Origin: Ruegeria profundi
GTDB taxonomy: Bacteria; Pseudomonadota; Alphaproteobacteria; Rhodobacterales; Rhodobacteraceae
Direction: 5' to 3'
Assembly (NCBI RefSeq): GCF_001507545.1
Contig: NZ_LQBP01000004.1
Span: forward strand, 248,001-312,000
Length of the DNA stretch: 64,000 bases
Positions 33,920 to 43,678 of the stretch are shown piece after piece. Each line of letters starts with the position of its first letter. Position 1 is the first letter of the stretch. The position numbers were made by a program, and so were the translations under genes. The notes under the pieces were generated by a model. That model made no database searches, was not told the origin of the DNA, and worked only from the letters and a program-made list of their open reading frames with translations.

Positions 33920-34756
33920 ATGGACCGTAAAGTTCTTTTGATCATTCTGGACGGCGTGCCATGGCGCAACTTCCGCCGCTTGTTCGGCAATCTCGAAGGC
34001 TGGGTGGACAGCGGCGACGCGCGCGTGTGGAAACACTGCTCGGTGCTGCCGTCAATTTCGGCCAGTTGCTATGCCTCGATCCATACGGGCGTTCCCCCGC
34101 AGGAACATGGCTGCACCGGGAACGGCAACGTCTTTCGACTAAGCCACAAGGACGTGTTCAGCCAGGTGCGTGAGGCCGGAGGTGTGACCGGGGCCGTCAC
34201 CCACAGCTTTTGGTCGCAATTCTTCAACCGTCACCCCTTCGACTACGTCCGCGACATTGAATATGACGAGCCCGAAAGCAAGACGATAAACCACGGCCGG
34301 TTTCACACGATGACGGGTTATGGCAAGGCCAATCAGATGACGCCATCGGATGTTGATCTTTTTGGCACTTTGACCAACCTCTGCATGCGTTTCGGATTGG
34401 ACTACGGCGTACTCCACACGTGCACGCTGGACAGCATGGGCCACCGGTTCTTCCACGATTGCGAAGAAATGGACCACGCCTGTTTCGTCGTCGACGAGAT
34501 GCTGGCCCCCTTTATCCCCCGTTGGCGCCAAATGGGCTATGAGGTTATTGTGACCGCCGACCACGGTCAGGATGAGCGCGGCCATCATGGCGGGCGCAGC
34601 GCTTTGCAACAGGAAACCGCGCTGTACTATTTCGGCGACGCTGACGGCCCCGAGGCAGGTGTAACGATCGACCAGTTGCAGCTTGCACCCACGATCCTGC
34701 GCCGCATGGGCGCGCCGATTGCCGATACGATGAAGGCCACGCCTTTCCTGAGCTGA
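33920..34756 (+). CDS. Alkaline-phosphatase-superfamily protein (nucleotide pyrophosphatase/phosphodiesterase-like)
   Basis: A 278-residue protein. Metal-site residues of the superfamily are visible: LLIILDGVPWRNF (first Asp, residue 10), the nucleophile region LPSISASCYASIHTGVPPQEHG (serine/threonine near 45-50), DSMGHRF (about 173) and VTADHGQDERGHHGG (about 212-226). There is no signal peptide, so it is cytoplasmic. It may hydrolyse a phosphodiester or phosphonate ester; substrate unknown. It lies downstream of the importer operon in the same direction, and a CocE-type hydrolase lies upstream, hinting at a multi-step degradation of an imported molecule. Confidence 0.8.
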   Translation: MDRKVLLIILDGVPWRNFRRLFGNLEGWVDSGDARVWKHCSVLPSISASCYASIHTGVPPQEHGCTGNGNVFRLSHKDVFSQVREAGGVTGAVTHSFWSQFFNRHPFDYVRDIEYDEPESKTINHGRFHTMTGYGKANQMTPSDVDLFGTLTNLCMRFGLDYGVLHTCTLDSMGHRFFHDCEEMDHACFVVDEMLAPFIPRWRQMGYEVIVTADHGQDERGHHGGRSALQQETALYYFGDADGPEAGVTIDQLQLAPTILRRMGAPIADTMKATPFLS

Positions 34757-34760
34757 GGGA

Positions 34761-35684
34761 TCAGTCGTAAGGCCAGACCTGCTGGCCCAGTGCCTCGATC
34801 GCGACCGAGATGCGTTCAAAACTGTCTGCGGCGCGTTTCACTGAACTTCGTGCGCGCAGGTACCCGTGCACAAGGCCGGGTTCGTTGACCCAATAGGCCC
34901 TTCCGCCTGCATTGGTGATCTTTTCACAATAGGTCGCGCCATCATCGCGCAGCGGATCGCAATCAGCGGTAAACACGACAGTTGGCGGCAAACCCGAAAA
35001 ATCACGATCCTGCAACGGAGCGAATGTAGGGTCATTTTTCGGGACGTCGCCGGCGCAACGCACCTTTTCATAGAAATGAATCTCTTCCAGCGTCAAAAGC
35101 GGCGCGTGCGCATGTTCCAGATATGAACCAGCGGTCGCATCCCCGCCCAGCCCCGGATAGATCAGAACCTGACCCAGCAGGGAATCAATCCGCCCTCGCG
35201 CATAATGCGCAACGGTAGCAGCCAGGTTGCCGCCAGCACTATCCCCGGCAAAAATCAAAGGCTCGTTGAATTCCTGTTCCGCCCAATTCGTTGCCGTCCA
35301 ACTGTCTTGAAACTGCGCTGGATGAACGTGTTCAGGGCACAGGCGGTAGTCAACGGCAACAACCCGATATCCGGTCTGAATGCAAATCTCGGCGCAAACG
35401 TCGTCGTGGCTTTCAAGCCCACCAACCACGAAACCGCCACCGTGAAAATAGACGACGGTTCGTGTTGGATCTCCGGCTGTGTAGACCCGCACCGGGACAC
35501 CATCAGCGGATTTGTCCAACACATCCACTCCGTCGGGTCGGGGCTGGCGAAAATCCTGACACATGGTGTTGTACAACCGCCGCTGATCTTCAATGGACAG
35601 ATCAACCGCATCGTCAGGATAGCTTTCAGCCGTGCGCCTTATGAACGCCCATGTTTCCTCATCAATCAGACGTTCATAATCCAT
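34761..35684 (-). CDS. Alpha/beta hydrolase, hormone-sensitive-lipase-like esterase
   Basis: A 307-residue carboxylesterase of family IV. The oxyanion motif HGGGFVVGG (about residue 80), nucleophile GDSAGGN (about 152), acid region DCDPLRDDG (about 245) and GLVHGYLR histidine (about 275) are all present. It cleaves short acyl esters or lactones. It converges on the phosphodiesterase-like gene (4-bp gap) and lies 12 bp downstream of an acyl-CoA synthetase gene, so the two leftward genes form an operon that would release and then activate an acyl chain. Confidence 0.88.
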   Translation of the reverse strand: MDYERLIDEETWAFIRRTAESYPDDAVDLSIEDQRRLYNTMCQDFRQPRPDGVDVLDKSADGVPVRVYTAGDPTRTVVYFHGGGFVVGGLESHDDVCAEICIQTGYRVVAVDYRLCPEHVHPAQFQDSWTATNWAEQEFNEPLIFAGDSAGGNLAATVAHYARGRIDSLLGQVLIYPGLGGDATAGSYLEHAHAPLLTLEEIHFYEKVRCAGDVPKNDPTFAPLQDRDFSGLPPTVVFTADCDPLRDDGATYCEKITNAGGRAYWVNEPGLVHGYLRARSSVKRAADSFERISVAIEALGQQVWPYD

Positions 35685-35696
35685 TATCCCTCCCGG

Positions 35697-37586
35697 TCAG
35701 GCGACCCAATCCCATGGCCGGGTATACGATCCCAGCACTTTGCTGACATCGTCCTCTGCCGAGCCGTTCGCGTCAAGCTGCGCGACCAGGCCGCGTTTTT
35801 TATCGTCGATCACGCTTACGACACGCGCGGTCAGCCCAGCCTCTTCCAACGCGCCATTGTATACGCGGGTTATGGCCTGTTTACGCAGCTCAGGCTTGAA
35901 CACCTTTCCAACTGCAGTCTTTGGAAGTTCATCCAGAATGGTCATATGCTTGGGTTGCGCCGCGCGTTCGTGGACTTGCACCTTGCAATACTCTATCAAC
36001 TCTTTTTCGGTGACGCTGGCTCCGTCGACCAATTCGACAAAGGCGCAAGGCACTTCCCCGGAATGCGCATCAGGCTGGCCGATAGCCCCTGCAAAGGCAA
36101 CCGCGTCATGGCCCAGCAGGGCCTCTTCAATTTCGGCCGGGTCGATGTTGTGGCCGCCACGAATAATCAGATCTTTCGCGCGCCCAGTGATCCAAAGATA
36201 GCCGTCTTCGTCAAACCGCCCTAAATCGCCTGTTCGCAGATACTTGTCGAAATGGTAGAGGTCTTGGTTCTTGTCCGCCTCGGTATAGGTGTTGCCGACA
36301 TACACACCCGGATTCGACACACAGATTTCACCAATCTCGTCCAGGCCACACTCCTTAGGCCCATCCGGTCCGTCTTGCAGGATTTTCACATCCGTGTAGG
36401 GGAAGGGAAATCCGATTGAACCGATCTTCTTTTCTCCGTCAACCGGGTTGCACGAGACCAGACAGGTCGCTTCGGTCAGGCCATAGCCTTCGACGATGGT
36501 CACACCGGTCGCTTCTTCGAAACGGCGAAACAGTTCGACAGGCAGCGGGGCCGAACCCGAGAAAGCAGTTTTGACGCTTGAGATGTCAGCGTCCACCGGG
36601 CGTTGCATCTTGGCGGAAATCGCTGTTGGAACCGTGATGATGAAGCTGACCTTCCAACGCTCGATCAGTTTCCAGAAATTATCGAAGACGCCATCGCCGC
36701 GATACCCGGCTGGGGTCGGGAAGACTACATGCGCACCAGACGAGACTGCAGCCATCATGATCACGTGGACTGCAAAGACGTGGAACATGGGCAACGGGCA
36801 CATGATGACGTCTTTTTCCGAGAACAACAGCGTGTGGCCAAGCCAGCCATTATAGATCAGGCCGGAATACGTATGCTGCGCCACCTTGGGCATGCCCGTC
36901 GTGCCACCTGTGTGGAAATAACAGGCGACCCGATCCTCTTTGCTGTCTTCAAACGTCAGTGTCGTGGGTTGCTTGGCCAGCTCTTTGTTAAAGTTTTTGT
37001 AGTCCGCATGGGCCAGTTTTACCTTATCTCCCATTTTAGGGCGCAACAGCGGCACAAGCCATGATTTCGGCGGTGTAAGATAGCGATTGAGGTCGATTTC
37101 GAGAATGGTTTTGACCTTGGGCGCGTGGCGCACTGCCTCTTCGACCTTTTGCGCAACATCGGCCTTCGGGAAGGACTTGAGCGTCACCACCACCTTGGCC
37201 CCGGTTTCACGCAGGATCGCGGCGATCTGCTCGGGTTCCAACAACGGGTTGATCGGGTTCACGATACCGGCAACGGCACCGCCCATCAATGCAACCAGCG
37301 TCTCGTTGCAATTGGGCAGGACGTAGGCAACAACATCTTTTTCACCAATACCAAGTGAGCGGAACAGGTTCGCCGCCTGGTTGACCTTGCCCAACAGCGC
37401 GGACCATGTCAGCGTTTCCGCCTTGTCCGTCGGACCAGATAACAGCTGGAAGCTGATCGCATTGCTGTTTGGAAAATTTCCAGCTGTTCGCGACAGCATC
37501 TGGTGAAGGGTGACCGGAACATCTCGGTCCTCCCATGGCATTTCCTGCTCCATTCTCACCTTGTCTTCCAAACCCACAAAAGCCAT
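35697..37586 (-). CDS. Acyl-CoA synthetase (AMP-binding)
   Basis: A 629-residue adenylate-forming enzyme. The phosphate-binding loop is YFHTGGTTGMPKVAQHTYSG (about residue 225), and VEGYGLTEATCLVSCNPV, YLRTGDLGRFDEDGYLWITGR and the lysine-containing PKTAVGKVFKPELR complete the family motifs. It activates a carboxylic or fatty acid to its CoA thioester via an acyl-AMP. It is longer than typical FadD by an N-terminal extension. The downstream esterase suggests activation of the acid released by ester hydrolysis; chain length cannot be read from sequence. Confidence 0.88.
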   Translation of the reverse strand: MAFVGLEDKVRMEQEMPWEDRDVPVTLHQMLSRTAGNFPNSNAISFQLLSGPTDKAETLTWSALLGKVNQAANLFRSLGIGEKDVVAYVLPNCNETLVALMGGAVAGIVNPINPLLEPEQIAAILRETGAKVVVTLKSFPKADVAQKVEEAVRHAPKVKTILEIDLNRYLTPPKSWLVPLLRPKMGDKVKLAHADYKNFNKELAKQPTTLTFEDSKEDRVACYFHTGGTTGMPKVAQHTYSGLIYNGWLGHTLLFSEKDVIMCPLPMFHVFAVHVIMMAAVSSGAHVVFPTPAGYRGDGVFDNFWKLIERWKVSFIITVPTAISAKMQRPVDADISSVKTAFSGSAPLPVELFRRFEEATGVTIVEGYGLTEATCLVSCNPVDGEKKIGSIGFPFPYTDVKILQDGPDGPKECGLDEIGEICVSNPGVYVGNTYTEADKNQDLYHFDKYLRTGDLGRFDEDGYLWITGRAKDLIIRGGHNIDPAEIEEALLGHDAVAFAGAIGQPDAHSGEVPCAFVELVDGASVTEKELIEYCKVQVHERAAQPKHMTILDELPKTAVGKVFKPELRKQAITRVYNGALEEAGLTARVVSVIDDKKRGLVAQLDANGSAEDDVSKVLGSYTRPWDWVA

Positions 37587-37743
37587 CTGGTTCCTCCCTT
37601 ATCTCTCCCATGTCCGGCACAGGTTCTGTCTCCACCGCCAAGATGGAAGCAAAACCGCGCAGGTTCAATAAATGCCTTAACTGTGAAGACCCTGAAGGGA
37701 TAGAATTACGCTGCGGAGCGAATTGTGTTACCCCTGCGTCACG

Positions 37744-39564
37744 TCATTCGGCAGCCATGCCATCGGTGAATTGCAGACGCGCCAACCTTGCATACAGCCC
37801 GCCCTGTGACACCAGATCATCATGTGTCCCTTGGGCTACGATGCGCCCGGCCTCTAACACAACGATCCGATCAGCCTTTTTAACGGTTGCCAGCCGATGC
37901 GCCACGATCAAAGTGGTGCGCCCGGCGCGCATCTTGTCCACGGCACCTTGCACCGCACGTTCGCTTTCTGCGTCCAAGGCCGAGGTCGCCTCATCCAACA
38001 GCAAAACCGGCGCGTCCCGCAGGATTGCACGGGCAATTGCGATACGTTGCTTTTGACCACCTGACAGCATGACGCCCCGCTCACCTACGTAACTGTCATA
38101 GCCATCTGGCAGGGCCACGATGAAATCATGTGCGGCGGCCGCGTGGGCGGCGGCCTCAACCTCGGCATCGGTCGCATCCAGACGCCCAAAGCGGATGTTT
38201 TCACGTGCCGAGGCGGCAAAGATCACCGGGTCCTGCGGCACAAGCGCCATATGACGACGGAAATCCGCCCTGTCGATATCGCGAAGGTCGACACCATCCA
38301 GAGTGACCTTCCCCGAAGCCGGATCATAGAACCGCTGGATCATCTGGATGACGGTTGTTTTACCCGCCCCTGATGGCCCGACAAAGGCAACGGTTTCGCC
38401 GGGCTTAATGTGCAAGGTTAAGTGCTCAAGCGCCGCCAGCTTTGGGCGCGAGGGATAACGAAAAGTCACGTCATCAAAGTGGATTTCACCCTTAACCGGC
38501 GAAGGCAGAGCAATGGGCTTTGCAGGATCGCTGACCGTGTCCTGCGCATTCAGCAGCTCGACCAGCCGTTCGGTCGCGCCTGCGGCACGCTGAAGTTCGC
38601 TCCAGATTTCCGACAAGGCCGCCACGGAGCCGGCCATGATGATCGAATAGATCACGAACTGAATCAGAACGCCTTCAGTCATCACGCCGTCGCGGACGTC
38701 ATTGGCCCCCATCCAAAGCACGCCAACAATTCCCGAAAACACCAGAAAGATCACAATCACCGTCAGCACAGCACGTGTTTGAATGCGGCGCAGCGAGACA
38801 GTGTATGACGTTTCAGTCATGTCCGAAAACTGCATGCGGCTGGCCTGTTCGTGGGTAAAGGCCTGCACTGTTTGCACGGCACTCAACGCCTCGCCCGCGT
38901 TGCCGGAGGACGCAGCAATCCAATCCTGGTTTTCCCGGCTGATCACCCGTAGCCGCCGACCCAACAGCAGGATAGGCACCACCACCAACGGGATCAGCAG
39001 CAAAACCATGCCGGTCAGCTTAGCCGAGGTCAGCAGCATCAGCGCCAAACCACCAACGAACAGCAGGACGTTGCGCAATGCGATGGAAACAGACGAGCCA
39101 AGTACAGACTGAATCAGCGTCGTATCCGTGGTAATCCGGCTCAGGACCTCTCCGGTCATGATACGTTCGTAGAATTCGGGGCTCATGCCGATAACGCGGC
39201 TGAACACGGCCTTGCGGATATCAGCCACGACACGTTCGCCCAATCGCGTCACCAGCGCATAGCGCAGACCAGTACCAACGGCCAGAAAGGCGGCGATGCC
39301 AAGGGCGGCCAGAAAGTACCAATCCAGCAGCTCGCCGTCTTCAATACGGAAATTGTCGACCACACGCCGCACGGCCAGTGGCAGCGTCAGGGTCATGCCT
39401 GCCGTCAGAACCAACGCCACGATCGCACTGGCCATCAAAAAGCGATACGGTCGCATAAACGGCCACAGCGACGCCAGAACGCCAATTTTCTTCGATCCCG
39501 CGCGTTCTTCGCTTGCACCGGGTGCAGATTGCTTTGCCGGACTGGCTGAGGCGGTTTTTGCCAT
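37744..39564 (-). CDS. ABC exporter, fused permease-ATPase (MsbA/LmrA-like)
   Basis: A 606-residue half-transporter. Residues about 35-330 hold six transmembrane segments; about 350-600 form the ATPase with Walker A GPSGAGKTT, Q-loop ALVPQDPVIF, signature LSGGQKQRIAIARA and Walker B PVLLLDEATSALDAES. It would dimerise and export lipids, drugs or other amphiphiles. A Pro/Ala/Ser-rich N-terminus precedes the first span. It lies downstream of a tRNA-Gly gene in the same direction. The substrate is unknown. Confidence 0.92.
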   Translation of the reverse strand: MAKTASASPAKQSAPGASEERAGSKKIGVLASLWPFMRPYRFLMASAIVALVLTAGMTLTLPLAVRRVVDNFRIEDGELLDWYFLAALGIAAFLAVGTGLRYALVTRLGERVVADIRKAVFSRVIGMSPEFYERIMTGEVLSRITTDTTLIQSVLGSSVSIALRNVLLFVGGLALMLLTSAKLTGMVLLLIPLVVVPILLLGRRLRVISRENQDWIAASSGNAGEALSAVQTVQAFTHEQASRMQFSDMTETSYTVSLRRIQTRAVLTVIVIFLVFSGIVGVLWMGANDVRDGVMTEGVLIQFVIYSIIMAGSVAALSEIWSELQRAAGATERLVELLNAQDTVSDPAKPIALPSPVKGEIHFDDVTFRYPSRPKLAALEHLTLHIKPGETVAFVGPSGAGKTTVIQMIQRFYDPASGKVTLDGVDLRDIDRADFRRHMALVPQDPVIFAASARENIRFGRLDATDAEVEAAAHAAAAHDFIVALPDGYDSYVGERGVMLSGGQKQRIAIARAILRDAPVLLLDEATSALDAESERAVQGAVDKMRAGRTTLIVAHRLATVKKADRIVVLEAGRIVAQGTHDDLVSQGGLYARLARLQFTDGMAAE

Positions 39565-39692
39565 GCGTGGCCTTTAAATCATGTTCGCGTTTGTGTGATC
39601 GCTTCTTGGCGGCAGCAAACGGCGGGGTCAAGCCGCGCGTCATTAATAGGCAACCCGTAAGGGCCATTTGACGCAGGATTTTAAGGCTGACT

Positions 39693-39767
<75 letters not shown>

Positions 39768-39779
39768 TCAGCGAAGGTC

Positions 39780-39808
39780 GGTTTAAGCGAAGCGCCAAGT
39801 GTCGTCAA
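39780..39808 (-). promoter_or_regulatory. Promoter of tRNA-Gly
   Basis: On the minus strand TTGACG, a 17-base spacer and TAAACC, ending 12 bp before the mature tRNA 5' end. Spacing and the -35 are near consensus for sigma-70. Confidence 0.6.
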
Positions 39809-39882
39809 GCGCAGTTCGCGGCTTGAAAGCAATTTCTGCGCCCTGCCCACTTCGCGCATGAGACAAGGCCGTTGCCGACCGG

Positions 39883-41019
39883 TTAGCCGTTCTCAGACAG
39901 CCATGTGCAGGCGGAAAAATCCGACGCTATCCGGATCATCGAATCGAATCGCAACGGCCGCATAATGGGCTGCCCGATCAGGGATGCCGGATATGTCGTC
40001 GCAGCAGCCAGCGCATCCTGCAACGACACACCGACCTGAGTCACCAAGACTCGAATGGCCGTGGTCAGATCCAAGTCGGCCCCAGCCAGCGTTCCGTCCT
40101 CAAGCGTCAGGCGCCCGTTGGCCCGCGTGATTCGACGGCCCTCCAGATCAAACGAGGCGTGATCCGTGCCTGCAACGGCCATGGCGTCACTTACCAGAAA
40201 GATCTGACCGGGTGCGGTTTTGGCGGCCCAGGCTGCACGCATCACCGCGGGGTGGACATGGATGCCATCAGCGATCATCCCCGCCGACAACCCCCCACTG
40301 GCAAGGCACGCCCCGACCAGACCGGGTTCGCGGTTTCCCATCTGGCTCATCGCGTTGAACAAATGGGTGACACAGCGCGCGCCAGCCTTGGCATAGCGCT
40401 GGCATGTCGCGAAATCTGCGTTGGTATGGCCCAACGACACCAGAACACCCGCCTCACACAAGGCTTGAACCTGCTGCTCCGAGACGGTTTCGGGTGCCAG
40501 CGTCACTTTCAGGCAGGGCAAGTTCTCTGCCGCCTGAATCAGCGCTGCCAAATCCGCATCCTCCATAGGCCGGATCAAGGCACCATCATGCGCCCCCTTG
40601 CGCGCCACCGACAGGTGCGGCCCTTCAAGGTGTAGCCCGACCACCCCCGGAACGCCGGCCTGGACCGCCAGTATAGCCGCAGCGATGGCAGCTTCGGTTT
40701 TCTCGGGCGTGTCGGTGATCAGAGTTGGTAGCAGTGCCGCAACACCCAACCGTCGATGTGCCTCGGCGATCCTCCGTATGGTTTCGACCGATGGGTCATC
40801 GTTGAACATCACTCCGTCGCCACCATTTACCTGCAGATCAACGAAACCCGGGCACAGAATATCGCCGTTCAGATCGATGACCTGCCCTTCCGGGCTTCCC
40901 GTCTGGTCAGGTATGATCGCTGACAGCGTGCCGTCGCGAAAGGTGATCGCATGGTTGAAGTGCACAGATTCGCCATCGAACACAGCACCGTTGCGATATG
41001 TCACTGAATTAGGGGTCAT
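39883..41019 (-). CDS. nagA: N-acetylglucosamine-6-phosphate deacetylase
   Basis: A 378-residue amidohydrolase-fold enzyme. FVDLQVNGGDGVMFND (about residue 58), GLHLEGPHLSVARKGAHD with the metal-site Glu (about 125), SLGHTNADF (about 200), THLFNAMSQMGNREPG (about 222) and LVSDAMAVAG with the catalytic Asp (about 280) define NagA. It removes acetate from GlcNAc-6-phosphate. It is the last gene of the leftward arm and overlaps the SIS-domain gene by ATGA. Confidence 0.95.
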   Translation of the reverse strand: MTPNSVTYRNGAVFDGESVHFNHAITFRDGTLSAIIPDQTGSPEGQVIDLNGDILCPGFVDLQVNGGDGVMFNDDPSVETIRRIAEAHRRLGVAALLPTLITDTPEKTEAAIAAAILAVQAGVPGVVGLHLEGPHLSVARKGAHDGALIRPMEDADLAALIQAAENLPCLKVTLAPETVSEQQVQALCEAGVLVSLGHTNADFATCQRYAKAGARCVTHLFNAMSQMGNREPGLVGACLASGGLSAGMIADGIHVHPAVMRAAWAAKTAPGQIFLVSDAMAVAGTDHASFDLEGRRITRANGRLTLEDGTLAGADLDLTTAIRVLVTQVGVSLQDALAAATTYPASLIGQPIMRPLRFDSMIRIASDFSACTWLSENG

Positions 41020-42044
41020 ACCGTCTCTGTCACTTTCCTGAGATGCCGCGGTGCGTCGGGGTCAATTCCGCGGGCCAACGCAACAGCTTCGACCATGCTG
41101 TAAAACGAGGTGATGTTGGCAATGGGGTCGGTAAGCCAGTGACCGGTACGTATCACAGGCAGGCTTTCGGCCTTGGTCACCTTGTCGGTGGCAGCAAACA
41201 CAGCGGCCCCCTTGCCCGCCAACGCATCGGCGGCCTCGGCCGTTGCCTGCTCTGCGGCGTCGGCTGCTGCGAAAACGATCGTTGGGAATCCTTCCTCCAC
41301 GATTGAAACGGGACCGTGCAGCACTTCGGCGGCCGAATAGCTTTCGGCGTGAATCTGGCAGGTTTCCTTGATCTTCAGCGCAGCCTCATTGGACATGGCA
41401 AAGGAAGGACCCCGGCCCAAGGTAAACAACGACCGGCCCGTGATCGCCATTGCCGCAGCAGACCAGTCGCACTGCGCGGCCTGCGCCAGATGGGCCGGCA
41501 AGGAGCGGATCGCCGTTATCAATTCACCATCGCCCTTGACCTCGGCCAACACGCATAGACCTGCGACCAGTGAGGTGACGAATGTTTTGGTTGCAGCCAC
41601 GCTCAGCTCTGGACCCGCATGAAGGGGCAGGACCGCATCCGCCACCTCGGCAAGGCGCGAGGTCGTGTTGTTGGTTATCGCAACGGTCAGCCCCCCTGAG
41701 GACTTCAACGATCGGGTCATTCCGACAATGTCTGGGCTTTGACCTGACTGCGACACGGACAGGCAAACCGCACCATCTGCGCGCAGATCAACCCCATAGA
41801 TCGAATTGATCGATGGCCCGACCGAGGCCACAGGCAGGTTCAACAACAACTCGCTGGCATATTTCAGATAGGTACAAGCATGATCCGACGACCCCCGCGC
41901 CACGGTGATCAAAAACCGGGGGTCGACCTCTTTCATCAAATCCACTGCGGTATAAATGTTGGCGGCCCCCTGGCTTAGCAACCGATCAACCGCGTCGGGG
42001 ATTTCCAAAATCTCCTGTCGCATTTTCGAGCTGTTTTCTGACAT
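41016..42044 (-). CDS. SIS-domain glucosamine-6-phosphate deaminase/isomerase (NagB-II type)
   Basis: A 342-residue protein with two SIS domains: FLITVARGSSDHACTYLKYA (about 47) and CLSVSQSGQSPDIVG (about 100) in the first, GRGPSFAMSNEAALKIKETC and AEVLHGPVSIVEEGFP in the second. It resembles the isomerase half of GlmS without the glutaminase domain. In alphaproteobacteria such proteins replace NagB and deaminate glucosamine-6-phosphate to fructose-6-phosphate. Start ATG 42044 is preceded by GGAAAAG. It lies between gntR and nagA, matching that role. Confidence 0.85.
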   Translation of the reverse strand: MSENSSKMRQEILEIPDAVDRLLSQGAANIYTAVDLMKEVDPRFLITVARGSSDHACTYLKYASELLLNLPVASVGPSINSIYGVDLRADGAVCLSVSQSGQSPDIVGMTRSLKSSGGLTVAITNNTTSRLAEVADAVLPLHAGPELSVAATKTFVTSLVAGLCVLAEVKGDGELITAIRSLPAHLAQAAQCDWSAAAMAITGRSLFTLGRGPSFAMSNEAALKIKETCQIHAESYSAAEVLHGPVSIVEEGFPTIVFAAADAAEQATAEAADALAGKGAAVFAATDKVTKAESLPVIRTGHWLTDPIANITSFYSMVEAVALARGIDPDAPRHLRKVTETV

Positions 42045-42063
42045 GCTTTTCCGGCCTTTCCGG

Positions 42064-42813
42064 TTACAACCGCAATTCGGCGACAAAGTCATAGGTGTCG
42101 CCCCGATAAAGGGATCGGGTCAGTTCCGCGACCCGCCCGTTTTTCAGAAATGAAATTCGTTCGATGTTCAGCCCAGCGGCCCCTTCGGGAACATCCAGTA
42201 ATTCTGCCTCGGGTGCAGCAAGATTGACGGCGGAGATTTTTTGCACCGCACGCACGGGCCGCCGACCCAAATCGTCCAGAACCTCATAGAGCGAGGTAGT
42301 GACCTCGATAGGATTGGGCAGAATGTCCAGCGGCAGCGCGGCGCGTTCGAGCGCCAGCGGACGCCCGTCAGCCTCGCGCAGGCGGTAGATGCGCGAAATC
42401 TGCTCACCTTCTGCAAGGCTCAATGCCTCGATTTCCTCGGGGGTCGGAGCAAAGACGCCGCGCTCCAGCCATTTGGACGTGGTGCGCATTCCGCGGCTGG
42501 CCATGTCCTCGGTGAACGAAGTTAAATGTGTCAGCGATTGCTCGACACGCGGCATACGATCACGAATGAAGGACCCCGACCCCTGACGCTGTTCGATCAA
42601 TCCTTCCTGCACCAGCTCTTGAATGGCCTTGCGAACTGTGACCCGAGAAAGGTCTGTTATTTCAACCAGTTCCCGCTCCGATGGCAGCGAAGAATTGGGC
42701 GGCAGAACACCACTGTCGATGCCTTCCTGCAAACGATGCCGCAACTGAACATAGCGCGGACCTTTGTCCGGGCTCAGCCACAAGTCAGACCGCAAAAAGT
42801 CAGAGATGCTCAT
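42064..42813 (-). CDS. GntR-family regulator (HutC/UTRA type), NagR-like
   Basis: A 249-residue repressor-type protein. The N-terminal winged HTH reads LRHRLQEGIDSGVLPPNSSLPSE in two parts, then LSRVTVRKAIQELVQEGLI and RQGSGSFIRDR (residues about 20-85). The UTRA effector domain follows (TSKWLERGVFAPTPEEIEAL; ISRIYRLREADGRPLALERA). Such regulators sense phosphorylated amino sugars. It overlaps the kinase gene by 14 bp and probably binds the paired AATACC repeats in the divergent region, thereby controlling both arms. Confidence 0.88.
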   Translation of the reverse strand: MSISDFLRSDLWLSPDKGPRYVQLRHRLQEGIDSGVLPPNSSLPSERELVEITDLSRVTVRKAIQELVQEGLIEQRQGSGSFIRDRMPRVEQSLTHLTSFTEDMASRGMRTTSKWLERGVFAPTPEEIEALSLAEGEQISRIYRLREADGRPLALERAALPLDILPNPIEVTTSLYEVLDDLGRRPVRAVQKISAVNLAAPEAELLDVPEGAAGLNIERISFLKNGRVAELTRSLYRGDTYDFVAELRL

Positions 42814-43675
42814 GCCGAACCTCCTTTGCTAAAGCCAAGGCTCCGGTCAGCGGCTCCCCCAGCGGCGGGCGAATGGCGGACCTCATGTCATCTGGCAGGT
42901 AGTCGGCGTAGTGCCCGGCTATCCCCCCGGTCAGACAGATCGCCTGACCTCTCTGCCACCCTAAGCGCCTTGCGGTTCCTTCAAGATAGCCCGCCCCGGC
43001 TTGCATGATTTCAACCGCAGCGGTATCGCCGGTTTGCGCTGCGGATGTGACCGCAGGAGCAAGCGCCCCGAACTGGGCGGGTGTGGCCGTTCCTGCAAAT
43101 CGCACAATGCCCGCCGTGCCGTGCAGTTCACCCAACAGCTTTCGCGTCAAACCGGTCTCAATCCGCGTTCCATCAACGGCGCACAGCGCTTCAGCCAAGG
43201 CTCGGCGCCCGACCCATTGGGCCGAGGCCTCATCCCCCAGAACCGCCCCCCACCCCCCGGCGAAACGCATTGCGCCGTGTATTTGGATGGCAAGGAAGGA
43301 TCCGGTTCCGCAATGTGCAATCAAGCCATCTTGCGCGCCCAATGCCCCGCGCACTGCGGCGGGCCGGTCATCTTCGACCCGCGCGCAGGTTAACCCCAAC
43401 GCATCCCGCAGCCGCTGCGCAATCTGTTTGTCAGTAACGCCCGCCAAACCGACATAGGCCGGAAAACCAAGCATCTTGGCCCCTAGAAAACCAATTCGAT
43501 CCGACACCTGATCTAAACCCGACCGAATCTGCGCAAGAGCGCCGTCAAAATCGGTTGAGACATTGGCCGCTCCGGTCTCGACAGAATGGACCACGCCATC
43601 AATCATACAGGCAACACGACATCGCGTTCCCCCACCATCAACAGCCAAAACGGCACTATTCTGAGACTCGGTCAT
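42800..43675 (-). CDS. BadF/BadG-type sugar kinase (N-acetylglucosamine/N-acetylmuramate kinase)
   Basis: A 291-residue ASKHA-fold ATPase: VLAVDGGGTRCRVA (phosphate 1, about residue 10), GLAGVTDKQIAQRL, IAHCGTGSFLAIQI (phosphate 2, about 118), GGWGAVLGDEASAQW and CLTGGIAGHY (about 248). The BadF group includes eukaryotic-type GlcNAc kinases and clostridial MurK, which phosphorylates both MurNAc and GlcNAc. With MurQ and NagA encoded here, either or both sugars fit. It is the first gene of the leftward arm. Its start codon lies two bases beyond an operator-like repeat. Confidence 0.85.
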   Translation of the reverse strand: MTESQNSAVLAVDGGGTRCRVACMIDGVVHSVETGAANVSTDFDGALAQIRSGLDQVSDRIGFLGAKMLGFPAYVGLAGVTDKQIAQRLRDALGLTCARVEDDRPAAVRGALGAQDGLIAHCGTGSFLAIQIHGAMRFAGGWGAVLGDEASAQWVGRRALAEALCAVDGTRIETGLTRKLLGELHGTAGIVRFAGTATPAQFGALAPAVTSAAQTGDTAAVEIMQAGAGYLEGTARRLGWQRGQAICLTGGIAGHYADYLPDDMRSAIRPPLGEPLTGALALAKEVRHEHL

Positions 43676-43678
43676 GAC

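Noticed and set aside
35205..36224. 339-residue rightward open frame across the esterase and acyl-CoA synthetase genes
   Set aside because: It spans two well-supported leftward genes and their junction; no ribosome-binding site or motif.
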